Shown: one piece after another, positions 30,494 through 38,596 of the stretch | How positions within the stretch are numbered: position 1 is the stretch's first letter | How the letters are laid out: every line of letters begins with the position of its first letter | Source: an uncultured Alphaproteobacteria bacterium | GTDB taxonomy: Bacteria > Pseudomonadota > Alphaproteobacteria > Rhodobacterales > Rhodobacteraceae | DNA: 64,000 nt | Direction of reading: 5' to 3' | Assembly (NCBI GenBank): GCA_902578545.1 | Contig: CACHDI010000002.1 | Span: forward strand, 62,001-126,000 | Program-made: the position numbers and the translations under genes | Notes under the pieces: model-generated | Seen by the model: only the letters and a program-made list of their open reading frames with translations | The model's database searches: none | What the model was told of the DNA's origin: nothing

Positions 30494-31078
30494 TCAAAAA
30501 AAAATGAAGCCACTTTCAGTAAGAATAGCGTCAAGTTTTTCATCTGTTTTTTCTAAAGGTAATAATCCATTATATTTTTGAGAACTGTAGGCTAAACCAA
30601 CTGCAATTATTTTTTTTTTAAAATTTTTTCTTAGATTATAGAGTGTTCTGTCATAAAAGCCTCCGCCATAACCTAGCCTTGAACCATTATCATCATATGC
30701 TAACAAAGGAACTAAAATTAAATCTGGAATAATTTCAATTCCAGTAGAAGGTATTTTTGCTCCAAAATTAGAATTTATTAGTTTAGTATCTTTTTTCCAT
30801 TCTCTGAAAATGAGTGGTGCATTTAATTTACAAATAACAGGTAAACAATGCTTTAAAGATTTTTTTTTTAATAAATGAATTATTGGAAAAGGATCAACTT
30901 CTGTATTTATAGGATAATAAAATGCAACATTTTTTATATTTTTTTGATTAGCAAACCAATTTATAAAATGAGAAGATATCATTTCTGAAAAGATTACTCC
31001 ATTTTTAAGAAATGTTTTTTTTCTTTTAACTTTACAAGTTTCTCTTAATTTTTTTTTTGTTTCTTCTAAAGTAATCAA
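30494..31078 (-). CDS. ygfA: 5-formyltetrahydrofolate cyclo-ligase
   Basis: The 194-residue enzyme uses ATP to convert 5-formyl-THF to methenyl-THF. The nucleotide/folate signature LGYGGGFYDRTL is near residue 145, and the N-terminal KRKKTFLKN region supplies basic ATP contacts. The 6S RNA gene immediately upstream on the same strand repeats the widely conserved ssrS-ygfA arrangement of proteobacteria, in which both are usually cotranscribed. Confidence 0.9.
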   Translation of the reverse strand: MITLEETKKKLRETCKVKRKKTFLKNGVIFSEMISSHFINWFANQKNIKNVAFYYPINTEVDPFPIIHLLKKKSLKHCLPVICKLNAPLIFREWKKDTKLINSNFGAKIPSTGIEIIPDLILVPLLAYDDNGSRLGYGGGFYDRTLYNLRKNFKKKIIAVGLAYSSQKYNGLLPLEKTDEKLDAILTESGFIFF

Positions 31079-31104
31079 AAATAAAAAATCCTTTTTTAAT
31101 TATA

Positions 31105-31270
31105 TAATAAGTGTGAGATCCAACACAAACGTTAGTTATAACCCTCGAGAGCCTGTTTTACCAGGTGGGTGCCGGTATATTATGGACCACGATCCTAAAC
31201 AGAGCCAGCTCCCTTTCGAGAATGTAAGGCCACTAGGATATTTCTTAACTGAGAGGTCAGAACCCACTTC
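31105..31270 (-). ncRNA. ssrS: 6S RNA (RNA polymerase-binding regulatory RNA)
   Basis: Directly upstream of ygfA the minus strand holds a structured, relatively GC-rich segment unlike its surroundings. It includes GGCACCCACCTGG...CAGGCTCTCGAGGG and GGGAGCTGGCTCTG, blocks I associate with alphaproteobacterial 6S RNA. Ends are approximate. The position before the cyclo-ligase gene is the classical one. 6S RNA mimics an open promoter and sequesters the sigma-70 holoenzyme in slow growth. An apparent 68-codon frame on the opposite strand (31113-31319) is a shadow of this RNA. Confidence 0.7.
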
Positions 31271-31396
31271 TATGGAATATCAAAAAAAAAAAATCAATGA
31301 AAGACAAAACTTTATTTGAAAATATAAATAAATAATAAGCATATTTATTTTTAGATCTCTTGTAATTACTAATTTTTTTTTGTATTTTTTTTTTGT

Positions 31397-31471
31397 GCCG
31401 AGGTAGCTCAGTGGTAGAGCAGGAGTTTGTGGAGCTCTTGGTCGTAGGTTCAATCCCTACCCTCGGTACCA
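31397..31471 (+). tRNA. tRNA-His (anticodon GTG), CCA encoded
   Basis: A complete cloverleaf: acceptor GCCGAGG / CCTCGGT (first pair G-U), D arm GCTC/GAGC, anticodon loop TTGTGGA, T arm GTAGG TTCAATC CCTAC, discriminator A73 and an encoded CCA. The base before position 1 is T, so no G-1 is encoded, and A73 replaces the usual C73. This unusual tRNA-His form is known from a subset of alphaproteobacteria that have a matching divergent HisRS. Confidence 0.95.
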
Positions 31472-31495
31472 CACAAAAAACAAAAATTTTATGTT

Positions 31496-32902
31496 ATGGA
31501 TATTACAACTTCAAATTTCAATAATAAACCAACATCTTTTTTGCAAGAACTTGACCTTAGACACCACTTGCATCCTTTTACCGACCATAAAGAGTTGAAA
31601 ATCAAAAAACCTAAAGTAGTAGTTCGTGCCAATGGAGTATTTATTTTTGATAATGATGGAAAAAAATATTTGGATGCTATGTCTGGTTTATGGTGTGTAA
31701 ATATTGGATATGGAAGAAAAGAATTAGCTTTAGCAGCTCAAAAACAGATGGAAGAATTACCTTACTATAATACTTTTTTTCAATCTACTCATCCTCCAGC
31801 AATAGAGCTTTCCTCCAAAATTGCATCATTAGCTCCAAAAGATCTTAATACAATTTTTTATAGCAGTTCAGGATCTGAAGCCAACGAAACGAATATAAGA
31901 CTAGTAAGACATTATTGGGCTAGTTTAAATAAACCATCAAAAAAAGTAATAATATCCAGAAAGAATGCTTATCATGGATCTTCAATAGGAGCAGGAAGTC
32001 TTGGGGGTATGTCTTCTATGCATGCGCAAGGTGGATTGCCAATACCTGATATTATTCATATTAATCAACCATATTGGTATGGTGAAGGAGAGAATCTGTC
32101 TCCTGAAGAGTTTGGAAAGAAAAGAGCCTTAGAATTAGAAGATAAAATAAATGAATTAGGCTCAGAAAATATTGGTGCATTTATTGGAGAACCAATCCAA
32201 GGAGCTGGAGGGGTTATAATACCACCAGATACATACTGGCCCGAAATTCAACGCATATGTAAAGATCATAATATTTTGCTAATAGCAGACGAAGTAATAT
32301 GTGGTTTTGGTAGACTTGGTTTCTGGTTTGGATCTGAGAGTTTTAATATTCAGCCTGATATAATTACAATTGCGAAAGGACTTTCATCTGGATACCAACC
32401 AATTGGAGGATCAATAATTTCTGATAAAATTGCACAAACTTTAGAAAAAAAAGGAGGTGAATTTAATCATGGTTATACTTATTCTGCTCACCCAGTTGCA
32501 GCGGCGGTAGCACTAGAAAATATAAGAATATTGGACGAAGAAAAAATTGTTGAAAAAGTCCATAAAACTACTTCTAAATATCTTGAAGAAAAATGGTTAT
32601 CCTTAAATGACCACCCTCTTGTTGGGGAAGCCAGAATTAAGGGAATGATGGGAGCAATTGAACTAACACCAGACAAATCACACAGGTCTGCTTTTCCACT
32701 TAATGAAGGCCAAGCTGGAATAATTACAAGAGAAATTTGTATAAAAAATGGCCTAATTATGAGGGCGGTTGGTGACAAAATGATAATTTCACCGCCTTTA
32801 ATAATAAAAAAATGTGAAATCAATGAACTAATGGATTTGGTATATAAATCACTCGATGAGTCCAAGAGTCATTTAGAAAAACTAGGTATTTCTTTTAGAT
32901 AG
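31496..32902 (+). CDS. Class III omega-aminotransferase (PLP-dependent)
   Basis: The 468-residue enzyme starts only 24 bases after tRNA-His. The PLP lysine lies in TIAKGLSSGYQPIG, the cofactor-phosphate residues in SSSGSEANET, and the carboxylate-region Asp in LIADEVICGFGRLG. The N-terminal LHPFTDHKEL is typical of the beta-alanine/putrescine/taurine:pyruvate group. The exact amine donor cannot be told. Its 3' end overlaps the convergent gamma-subunit-like gene by 21 bases. Confidence 0.85.
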   Translation: MDITTSNFNNKPTSFLQELDLRHHLHPFTDHKELKIKKPKVVVRANGVFIFDNDGKKYLDAMSGLWCVNIGYGRKELALAAQKQMEELPYYNTFFQSTHPPAIELSSKIASLAPKDLNTIFYSSSGSEANETNIRLVRHYWASLNKPSKKVIISRKNAYHGSSIGAGSLGGMSSMHAQGGLPIPDIIHINQPYWYGEGENLSPEEFGKKRALELEDKINELGSENIGAFIGEPIQGAGGVIIPPDTYWPEIQRICKDHNILLIADEVICGFGRLGFWFGSESFNIQPDIITIAKGLSSGYQPIGGSIISDKIAQTLEKKGGEFNHGYTYSAHPVAAAVALENIRILDEEKIVEKVHKTTSKYLEEKWLSLNDHPLVGEARIKGMMGAIELTPDKSHRSAFPLNEGQAGIITREICIKNGLIMRAVGDKMIISPPLIIKKCEINELMDLVYKSLDESKSHLEKLGISFR

Positions 32903-33454
32903 TAAATTAAAATAATTTTCTATCTCAACCGTATCATTAGAATTTATATTCAAGCTTCGAGAAAAATTATTTAATAATTGATTAAAATATTCACTAAAAC
33001 TTCTTGGAAGAATAAAAAGGCCTGAATTTCCTCTTTTAATAAAATATAAATTGTTTGAATTGATAGGAATAATCTCACATTTTTGATCGTCAATTTGATT
33101 GGGATCAAAACCAAAATATTCAAAAATTTTTGAATGCTTATTTATATGAATTGTAACTATCTTGAAACCTGACGTAAAATTTCTAATGATACCAATTTTT
33201 TTTAAATCTTGATAAAAAGTATTAGTTGACTTGATCATACTATTAATAAAAATCAAAGAATTTGTATTTGTATGTATGATAGTTCCTGCTGAACTTTCAG
33301 TGTAAAATCCTTTTTTTGGATATTTTAACTGATGTTTTAAAAATATCTTAATAATTTTATGATCTAGACTGATATTTTGATAATTAAGCATCCAAATTTC
33401 ATCTTTACTATTTTTTTTATCAAAAATTAAATTTTCTACTCTTGGTATTATCAT
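32882..33454 (-). CDS. Sarcosine oxidase gamma-subunit-like protein (divergent)
   Basis: The 190-residue protein begins MIIPRVENLIF. The assignment rests mostly on position: its ATG overlaps the stop of the alpha-subunit-like gene (ATGA), the alpha-gamma order of sox operons. The length and a GcvT-like alternating pattern (SGFKIVTIHINKHSKIF, then a C-terminal LPRSFSEYFNQLL where SoxG has a conserved Ser-containing strand) also fit. Direct sequence similarity is weak, and composition is extremely AT-rich. A degenerate or re-purposed subunit is possible. Confidence 0.45.
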   Translation of the reverse strand: MIIPRVENLIFDKKNSKDEIWMLNYQNISLDHKIIKIFLKHQLKYPKKGFYTESSAGTIIHTNTNSLIFINSMIKSTNTFYQDLKKIGIIRNFTSGFKIVTIHINKHSKIFEYFGFDPNQIDDQKCEIIPINSNNLYFIKRGNSGLFILPRSFSEYFNQLLNNFSRSLNINSNDTVEIENYFNLLSKRNT

Positions 33455-36276
33455 GATTGAACACCAAGAAAAAGTTCATCATATTTTTTAACCTCACATA
33501 TTGTTTGATAATTTTTAGATTTATTTTCAATTATTGCAGATTCAAAATTAATTGGTTTAGAAAAAAGAATTAAACCTATAACTTTCTCATTTTTTATTGA
33601 ATAAAAGCAAAAAGTTACCTTTCCTAATGGAAACTGTTTTTTTCCACTTTTATAACTATAAACATTAGAACCTATTACTATATTTTTAGTAAGTCCTATT
33701 GGTATCAGATAAAGTATTTTTGAATAAATTATTTCTAAAGGAAAAATTTGAATATCATTTGCTTCAAATCTATGATTATTTTCTTTTTTAGAATTATTAG
33801 AAAAAGTTTTCATTTTTAATTCTTCTTTTTTTAAGTGATTCCAAGATATTAGGCCACTTTCTAATTTTATTTTTTCAAAAGACTCCCTTCCAATTAATCC
33901 ACCACCCAAACTCTTTAAATTTGGATAAATATCTTCTACGAATTTTAGTGCAGAACTGGAATTAATTATAATATTGGCAAATAATTCAGACCCAATTTTT
34001 TGAAAAAGAATAAAAATTTCCTGACCACAATAATCAAATTTATAAATTTTATTTTTAAGCTTTTTACTTAAAGAATAATTTGTAATTTGAAACTTACTAA
34101 TTAAGAGCTTATGGCTTAATGACCCAACTAAAGAATATACTTGAAAGTTTTCACTTTCTTTAAATAAACTACATTTTATATCAAAATTCAAAGAATTCAA
34201 TTTTGATAATAAGTAATCAAAAAACTGTTTTTCAATTCGTGAGTTTAAAAGTATTAAAACATATTCCTTATTAATAACGACAACTAATAATTTATCAAAA
34301 AATAAAAATTCACCTTTTTTTAAATAAACGGTAAAAAAGCATTCCTCTTTTAAATTTATATCACTCATGCTTTTAATACTTTTAAGAAATTTGAAAGTAT
34401 CTTGTCCAACAATAGCAATTTTTCCAAGATCCGACTCATCACTAAAACCAACTTTTTTAGTCATCGATAATTCTTGATTAATAGAAATTAACGCATCTTT
34501 ATTATTTTTATCTTTATAAAAAAATTTTGGCAAAACCCAACCATTATAGTGGCTTTCTATATTCCCAATTTTATCATAAAACTCTTTACATCTTGTTGTT
34601 CTAAATGGTGTATTGACTTGGTAAGAAAAATTATTGTCTATTGTTTGTTGAGTATCTTTAAATGATAAAGTCACTTTGCTAGATCCACAATTAAACAAAG
34701 TATTTGTTTTAATTTCATCTTGAATCAATTTATCTTTAGAAAAGACATTTATGGCATTTAATTTCAAGTCATTAAGTTTAATGCCATGTTCAGTTTTAAA
34801 ATTAAATTTAGACAAAAAACTTCTGAACAAGATGCTTTGAATTAAATTATAAAAATTAAAGCTTTTATTATTAAAAAAATAATTGTTTTGACACAATTCA
34901 CTATTTATTTTTTTACTTTCAAAAACTAAGGGTTCATAATAATTACCTTTTGCTTTATATTTTTTTAAAATATTTAAAGATGTTTTTGATGCATTTTGAA
35001 TTAAAGAATTTAAACAATAAATATTATTGAAATCAGTTAAAAAATAAAGATTAGAGCTATACTCTTTTGGGATAAATGTTAAATTTTTTGAACACCATTT
35101 TAAGCTATCAATAATTTCCGAAACTGCACCTAAATTTAAGTCGAAACCACCTGAAACTATAATTAAAGAAGTTTTTATAATGTGCCTGTTATTATTTTCA
35201 TCTAGAATTTTTATTGAATTTACATTTATATTCCCCTGAGTTTTGATGATTTGTGCACCTCTAAACACTGGGCATTTAATTGAAATATTACATTCTTTTC
35301 TAGTATCAATAATAGCTTTGATTTCAATGCCTTTATCTAAAAGTTTAAATGCTGTTTCCCATCCAAAATCATTATTGGTGTATATTACAACATTATTTTT
35401 TACTTCAAGACCAAAACGATAAACTAATTTGTTAACTGTACTAGCTAACAAAATGTTTGATTGGTTAAGATTTATCTTAGGAAGCGTTCTTTCTTTTAAG
35501 CCCGTTGCAGTTATCACTTGCTCAGCTACAATCTTTAATAGTATTATATACTTTTTAAGAAATTTGTCTTTATTAGTCTTATAAATTTTTCTTAATGCAA
35601 AAAAATTGTTTTGAGAATCTGTATAAATCAACGTAGTGTTTTTTAAAATTGTACAATTTTTACTTTTATATAAATCAGAAGTTAATTTTTTTATCCAATT
35701 CTTTACTTTTTGATCAGAGGAATTGGAGAACCCTCCAAAAATAAAATCTCTTTCTAGCAAAATTATTTTGAGGCCTGCATTTGCTAAAATTGAAGCAGCA
35801 AAGAGTCCTGAAATACCACCACCTATAATCAAAATTTGAGAGGATAAATACTCAACATTTTCTATAATAGTTGAATTTATTTGTTTATTTTTTTTCTCTA
35901 CAATAAAGTAATCAATAATTTGTTTTACTGATCTAGAATTAAAAAAAGAAAAATTTTTTAAAATTTTAGCATTAAAATCAAGAAAAAAATTTTTAGGCCC
36001 AATTTCAAGGCCAGGATAAGCCTCTTGATCAAATATTTCATCGAAACCTAAATCTACTTGGTAACCACTATCAACTGAAATAAATTCCCTTATTTTTTTT
36101 TGAAAAACAACTTCTCTATTGGATGAAATTATAGATCCCTTACTTAGTTGATAATTACTATGATATAAAGCAGAGGCTACACTATCACCAGGACTAGCCG
36201 TGAGTATTTGGTTATCAAATTTAATAGGAAAAGTTATTTCCCTATTTATAAATTTATTTTTTTCTTTTCTTGTCAT
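33451..36276 (-). CDS. Sarcosine oxidase alpha-subunit-like flavoprotein (divergent)
   Basis: The 941-residue protein has the order expected of heterotetrameric sarcosine oxidase alpha: a small ferredoxin-like N-domain (GDSVASALYHSN, about 28-41), a nucleotide-binding flavoprotein core (GGGISGLFAASILANAG, about 152-168; QVITATGLKERTLP later) and a GcvT-like C-terminal half. The usual YHRPRG segment is lost and the C-terminal folate-domain signatures are blurred. Sarcosine oxidation to glycine with transfer of the one-carbon unit to THF is the family role. The beta and delta genes are absent here, so activity is uncertain. Confidence 0.6.
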   Translation of the reverse strand: MTRKEKNKFINREITFPIKFDNQILTASPGDSVASALYHSNYQLSKGSIISSNREVVFQKKIREFISVDSGYQVDLGFDEIFDQEAYPGLEIGPKNFFLDFNAKILKNFSFFNSRSVKQIIDYFIVEKKNKQINSTIIENVEYLSSQILIIGGGISGLFAASILANAGLKIILLERDFIFGGFSNSSDQKVKNWIKKLTSDLYKSKNCTILKNTTLIYTDSQNNFFALRKIYKTNKDKFLKKYIILLKIVAEQVITATGLKERTLPKINLNQSNILLASTVNKLVYRFGLEVKNNVVIYTNNDFGWETAFKLLDKGIEIKAIIDTRKECNISIKCPVFRGAQIIKTQGNINVNSIKILDENNNRHIIKTSLIIVSGGFDLNLGAVSEIIDSLKWCSKNLTFIPKEYSSNLYFLTDFNNIYCLNSLIQNASKTSLNILKKYKAKGNYYEPLVFESKKINSELCQNNYFFNNKSFNFYNLIQSILFRSFLSKFNFKTEHGIKLNDLKLNAINVFSKDKLIQDEIKTNTLFNCGSSKVTLSFKDTQQTIDNNFSYQVNTPFRTTRCKEFYDKIGNIESHYNGWVLPKFFYKDKNNKDALISINQELSMTKKVGFSDESDLGKIAIVGQDTFKFLKSIKSMSDINLKEECFFTVYLKKGEFLFFDKLLVVVINKEYVLILLNSRIEKQFFDYLLSKLNSLNFDIKCSLFKESENFQVYSLVGSLSHKLLISKFQITNYSLSKKLKNKIYKFDYCGQEIFILFQKIGSELFANIIINSSSALKFVEDIYPNLKSLGGGLIGRESFEKIKLESGLISWNHLKKEELKMKTFSNNSKKENNHRFEANDIQIFPLEIIYSKILYLIPIGLTKNIVIGSNVYSYKSGKKQFPLGKVTFCFYSIKNEKVIGLILFSKPINFESAIIENKSKNYQTICEVKKYDELFLGVQS

Positions 36277-36412
36277 TATTTTAATTCCAAGAGTATTTTT
36301 GGATCACACTTTTTTTTAAATCAAGGATAAATGTAAATAATTTAAATTTTAATAAGTAAATCTTGATGATTTCTGAATTTTTTTATAAAAGATTGAAAAT
36401 AAGGATTTAGGC

Positions 36413-36976
36413 ATGGTTAAAATAAATGGTAACGAAATTAGACCAGGAAATGTTCTTGAACATAATGATGGTTTGTGGATAGCGGTAAAAATTTCTCATG
36501 TCAAACCTGGAAAAGGTGGTGCATTTGCACAAGTTGAATTAAAAAACATACGGAATGGATCAAAATTAAATGAACGTTTCAGATCAGCCGATAAAGTTGA
36601 AAAAGTAAGATTAGAACAAAAAGAGCAGCAATTTCTGTATGAAAGCGATAATTCACTTTATTTTATGGATCAAATGACTTTTGAGCAAATTGATTTGCCT
36701 ACTGATATTATAGCAGACAGAAGACCTTTCTTGGTTGAAGGTATGATAGTACAAATTGAATACTTCGAAGATGAACCTTTAAGTGTTACATTGCCTGAAA
36801 AAGTTATTTGTAAAATAAAAGAAACAGAACCTACTGTTAAAGGACAAACGGCGTCAAATAGTTTTAAACCTGCAACTTTAGAAAATGGTTATAGAATTTC
36901 TGTACCCCCATTTATTCAACAAGATGAAGAAATTGTAGTTTCAACACAAACCCTTGAATATGTTGAAAGAGCATAA
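36413..36976 (+). CDS. efp: Translation elongation factor P
   Basis: The 187-residue protein has three beta-barrel domains. The N-domain begins [19 protein letters not shown], and the loop [15 protein letters not shown] bears the lysine that is beta-lysylated in many bacteria. EF-P rescues ribosomes stalled at polyproline. No EpmA or EpmB gene is nearby. It diverges from the sox-like genes and is followed after 20 bases by suhB. Confidence 0.96.
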   Translation: MVKINGNEIRPGNVLEHNDGLWIAVKISHVKPGKGGAFAQVELKNIRNGSKLNERFRSADKVEKVRLEQKEQQFLYESDNSLYFMDQMTFEQIDLPTDIIADRRPFLVEGMIVQIEYFEDEPLSVTLPEKVICKIKETEPTVKGQTASNSFKPATLENGYRISVPPFIQQDEEIVVSTQTLEYVERA

Positions 36977-36996
36977 TCAATATATAAAGGATTATT

Positions 36997-37785
36997 ATGC
37001 CTAATCAAAGTGCTACAATAAATGTTATGATTCAAGCTGCAAGAAAAGCAGCTAAGAGTTTATTAAAAGATTTTACAGAAGTTGAAAACCTACAAGCATC
37101 AACAAAATCTCCGGGAGATTTTGTATCTAAAGCTGATTTAAGGGCAGAAAGAATAATAAAATATGAATTAGAAAAAGCCCGACCTTATTATGGTTGGGTA
37201 GGAGAAGAAAGTGAAGAAATAGTTGGTAAAGACCCTACTAGAAGATGGATAGTTGATCCACTAGACGGAACTAGCAACTTTCTTCATGGAATTCCTCACT
37301 GGGCGATTTCAATTGCATTAGAACACAAAAATGAAATTACTTCTGGAGTTATATATGACCCAATTAAAGACGAATGCTTTTATGCTGAAAAAGGTAATGG
37401 AGCATGGCTTAATGATAAAAGATTAAGAGTTTCTGGAAGAACTAAAATGATAGAGATGCTATTTTCAACTGGTATCCCATTTGCAAACAAACCAGGCTTA
37501 TCAACAACTCTTACAGAAATTGAAAAAATCATGCCAAAATGTTCTGGACTCCGTAGAGATGGTTCTGCAGCATTAGACTTAGCTTATGTTGCTTCTGGTA
37601 GATTTGATGGCTATTGGGAGAGAGGATTAAATAGTTGGGATATTGCAGCTGGCATAGTTATTGTTAAGGAGTCTGGGGGTATAATTTGTTCACTAGAAAA
37701 AGATATGAATCCCCTCTTGAATGGCTCAATACTCGCAGCAAGTGATAAGATTTATGAAGAATTTTCAAGTTTAATTTTAACATAA
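36997..37785 (+). CDS. suhB: Inositol monophosphatase family protein (SuhB-type)
   Basis: The 262-residue Mg-dependent phosphatase has the metal site GEESE, WIVDPLDGTSNFLHGIPH and WERGLNSWDIAAG motifs of the IMPase family. It may act on inositol-1-phosphate or related sugar phosphates; in E. coli SuhB also modulates rRNA antitermination. The efp-suhB pairing is recurrent in alphaproteobacteria. It converges with ygfZ 4 bases away. Confidence 0.92.
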   Translation: MPNQSATINVMIQAARKAAKSLLKDFTEVENLQASTKSPGDFVSKADLRAERIIKYELEKARPYYGWVGEESEEIVGKDPTRRWIVDPLDGTSNFLHGIPHWAISIALEHKNEITSGVIYDPIKDECFYAEKGNGAWLNDKRLRVSGRTKMIEMLFSTGIPFANKPGLSTTLTEIEKIMPKCSGLRRDGSAALDLAYVASGRFDGYWERGLNSWDIAAGIVIVKESGGIICSLEKDMNPLLNGSILAASDKIYEEFSSLILT

Positions 37786-37789
37786 TATA

Positions 37790-38596
37790 CTAATTTACAT
37801 AAAGTATCTTTATCTCGTTTTCTTCACAGTAAAGCTTACCTCTAGCATAAATAAACTTTATTACTGCAAGACCTTTTTTGTTTAAAAAAGAAGAAATTCG
37901 CCCAACTTTTTTTCCATCTTCATTTGTTATAATATTGTTTAACTTTAATTCATCAGTTGTACTCTGAAACTTAATTATACCATTTTTTAAAGTTGTTTTG
38001 TGCCTCATCCTTGCTGTCACTTCTTGTCCAATAAAACAACCTTTAGTAAAACTAACACCATTAATTTTATCAAAATTAGTTTCGAGAATATATGTTTCAC
38101 CAGATTTGAGTTCATAACCAGATTTGGGTATACATAAGTCAATTCTTTTAAGCTCATATTTTTTGAAGAAAGTATCTTCATCATTATTTTTATTTTTATC
38201 TAAAGTTTGAAAAGAAAATTTACGCCAACCAAGCATGTGACTTCTTGGATCATAAAAACTATCATGTATCTTATCACCAAAACCAAGAATTACAGAAGAT
38301 TCAATATCACTAAATAATACATTTGATCTTAATTTATATAAATTTAATCTACTCAAAAAATCTTTATAACTATCTGTATCAATATCAATAATAAAGTTTT
38401 CTTCGTCTAACCCATTAATAAAAAAATCAAAAAGATATTTACCTTGAGGCGAAAGTAATCCTGAATAAATAAGCGACGAAAATGATTTGTTAATATCATT
38501 TGTTATAATTCCCTGCAAAAATTTTTTTGCATCTAAACCACTAACTTTTAACAATTTTCTTGAATGATCTATAAATTGTCCACTCTCAAGTTTCAC
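37790..38596 (-). CDS. ygfZ: YgfZ/CAF17-type folate-binding Fe-S cluster maintenance protein
   Basis: The 268-residue GcvT-fold protein carries the diagnostic KGCFIGQEVTARMRHK motif (Cys near residue 190), which separates YgfZ from true T-proteins. It binds THF and supports repair or assembly of some Fe-S enzymes. The N-terminal AKKFLQGIITNDI is also typical. The ATG overlaps the stop of the upstream ABC transporter gene by 4 bases. Confidence 0.9.
   Translation of the reverse strand: MKLESGQFIDHSRKLLKVSGLDAKKFLQGIITNDINKSFSSLIYSGLLSPQGKYLFDFFINGLDEENFIIDIDTDSYKDFLSRLNLYKLRSNVLFSDIESSVILGFGDKIHDSFYDPRSHMLGWRKFSFQTLDKNKNNDEDTFFKKYELKRIDLCIPKSGYELKSGETYILETNFDKINGVSFTKGCFIGQEVTARMRHKTTLKNGIIKFQSTTDELKLNNIITNEDGKKVGRISSFLNKKGLAVIKFIYARGKLYCEENEIKILYVN

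Noticed and set aside
31141-31180. Resemblance of TGTTTTACCAGGTG to the SRP (4.5S) RNA segment TGTTTACCAGGTCAGG
   Set aside because: The invariant GGAAGGAAGCAGCC loop is missing, and the ygfA-adjacent position fits 6S RNA on the other strand.
31113-31319. 68-codon plus-strand frame
   Set aside because: It lies on the complement of the 6S RNA and shows no protein-like conservation pattern that the RNA does not explain.
31257-31472. 71-codon minus-strand frame across tRNA-His
   Set aside because: It is the antisense of the tRNA gene and a T-rich spacer.
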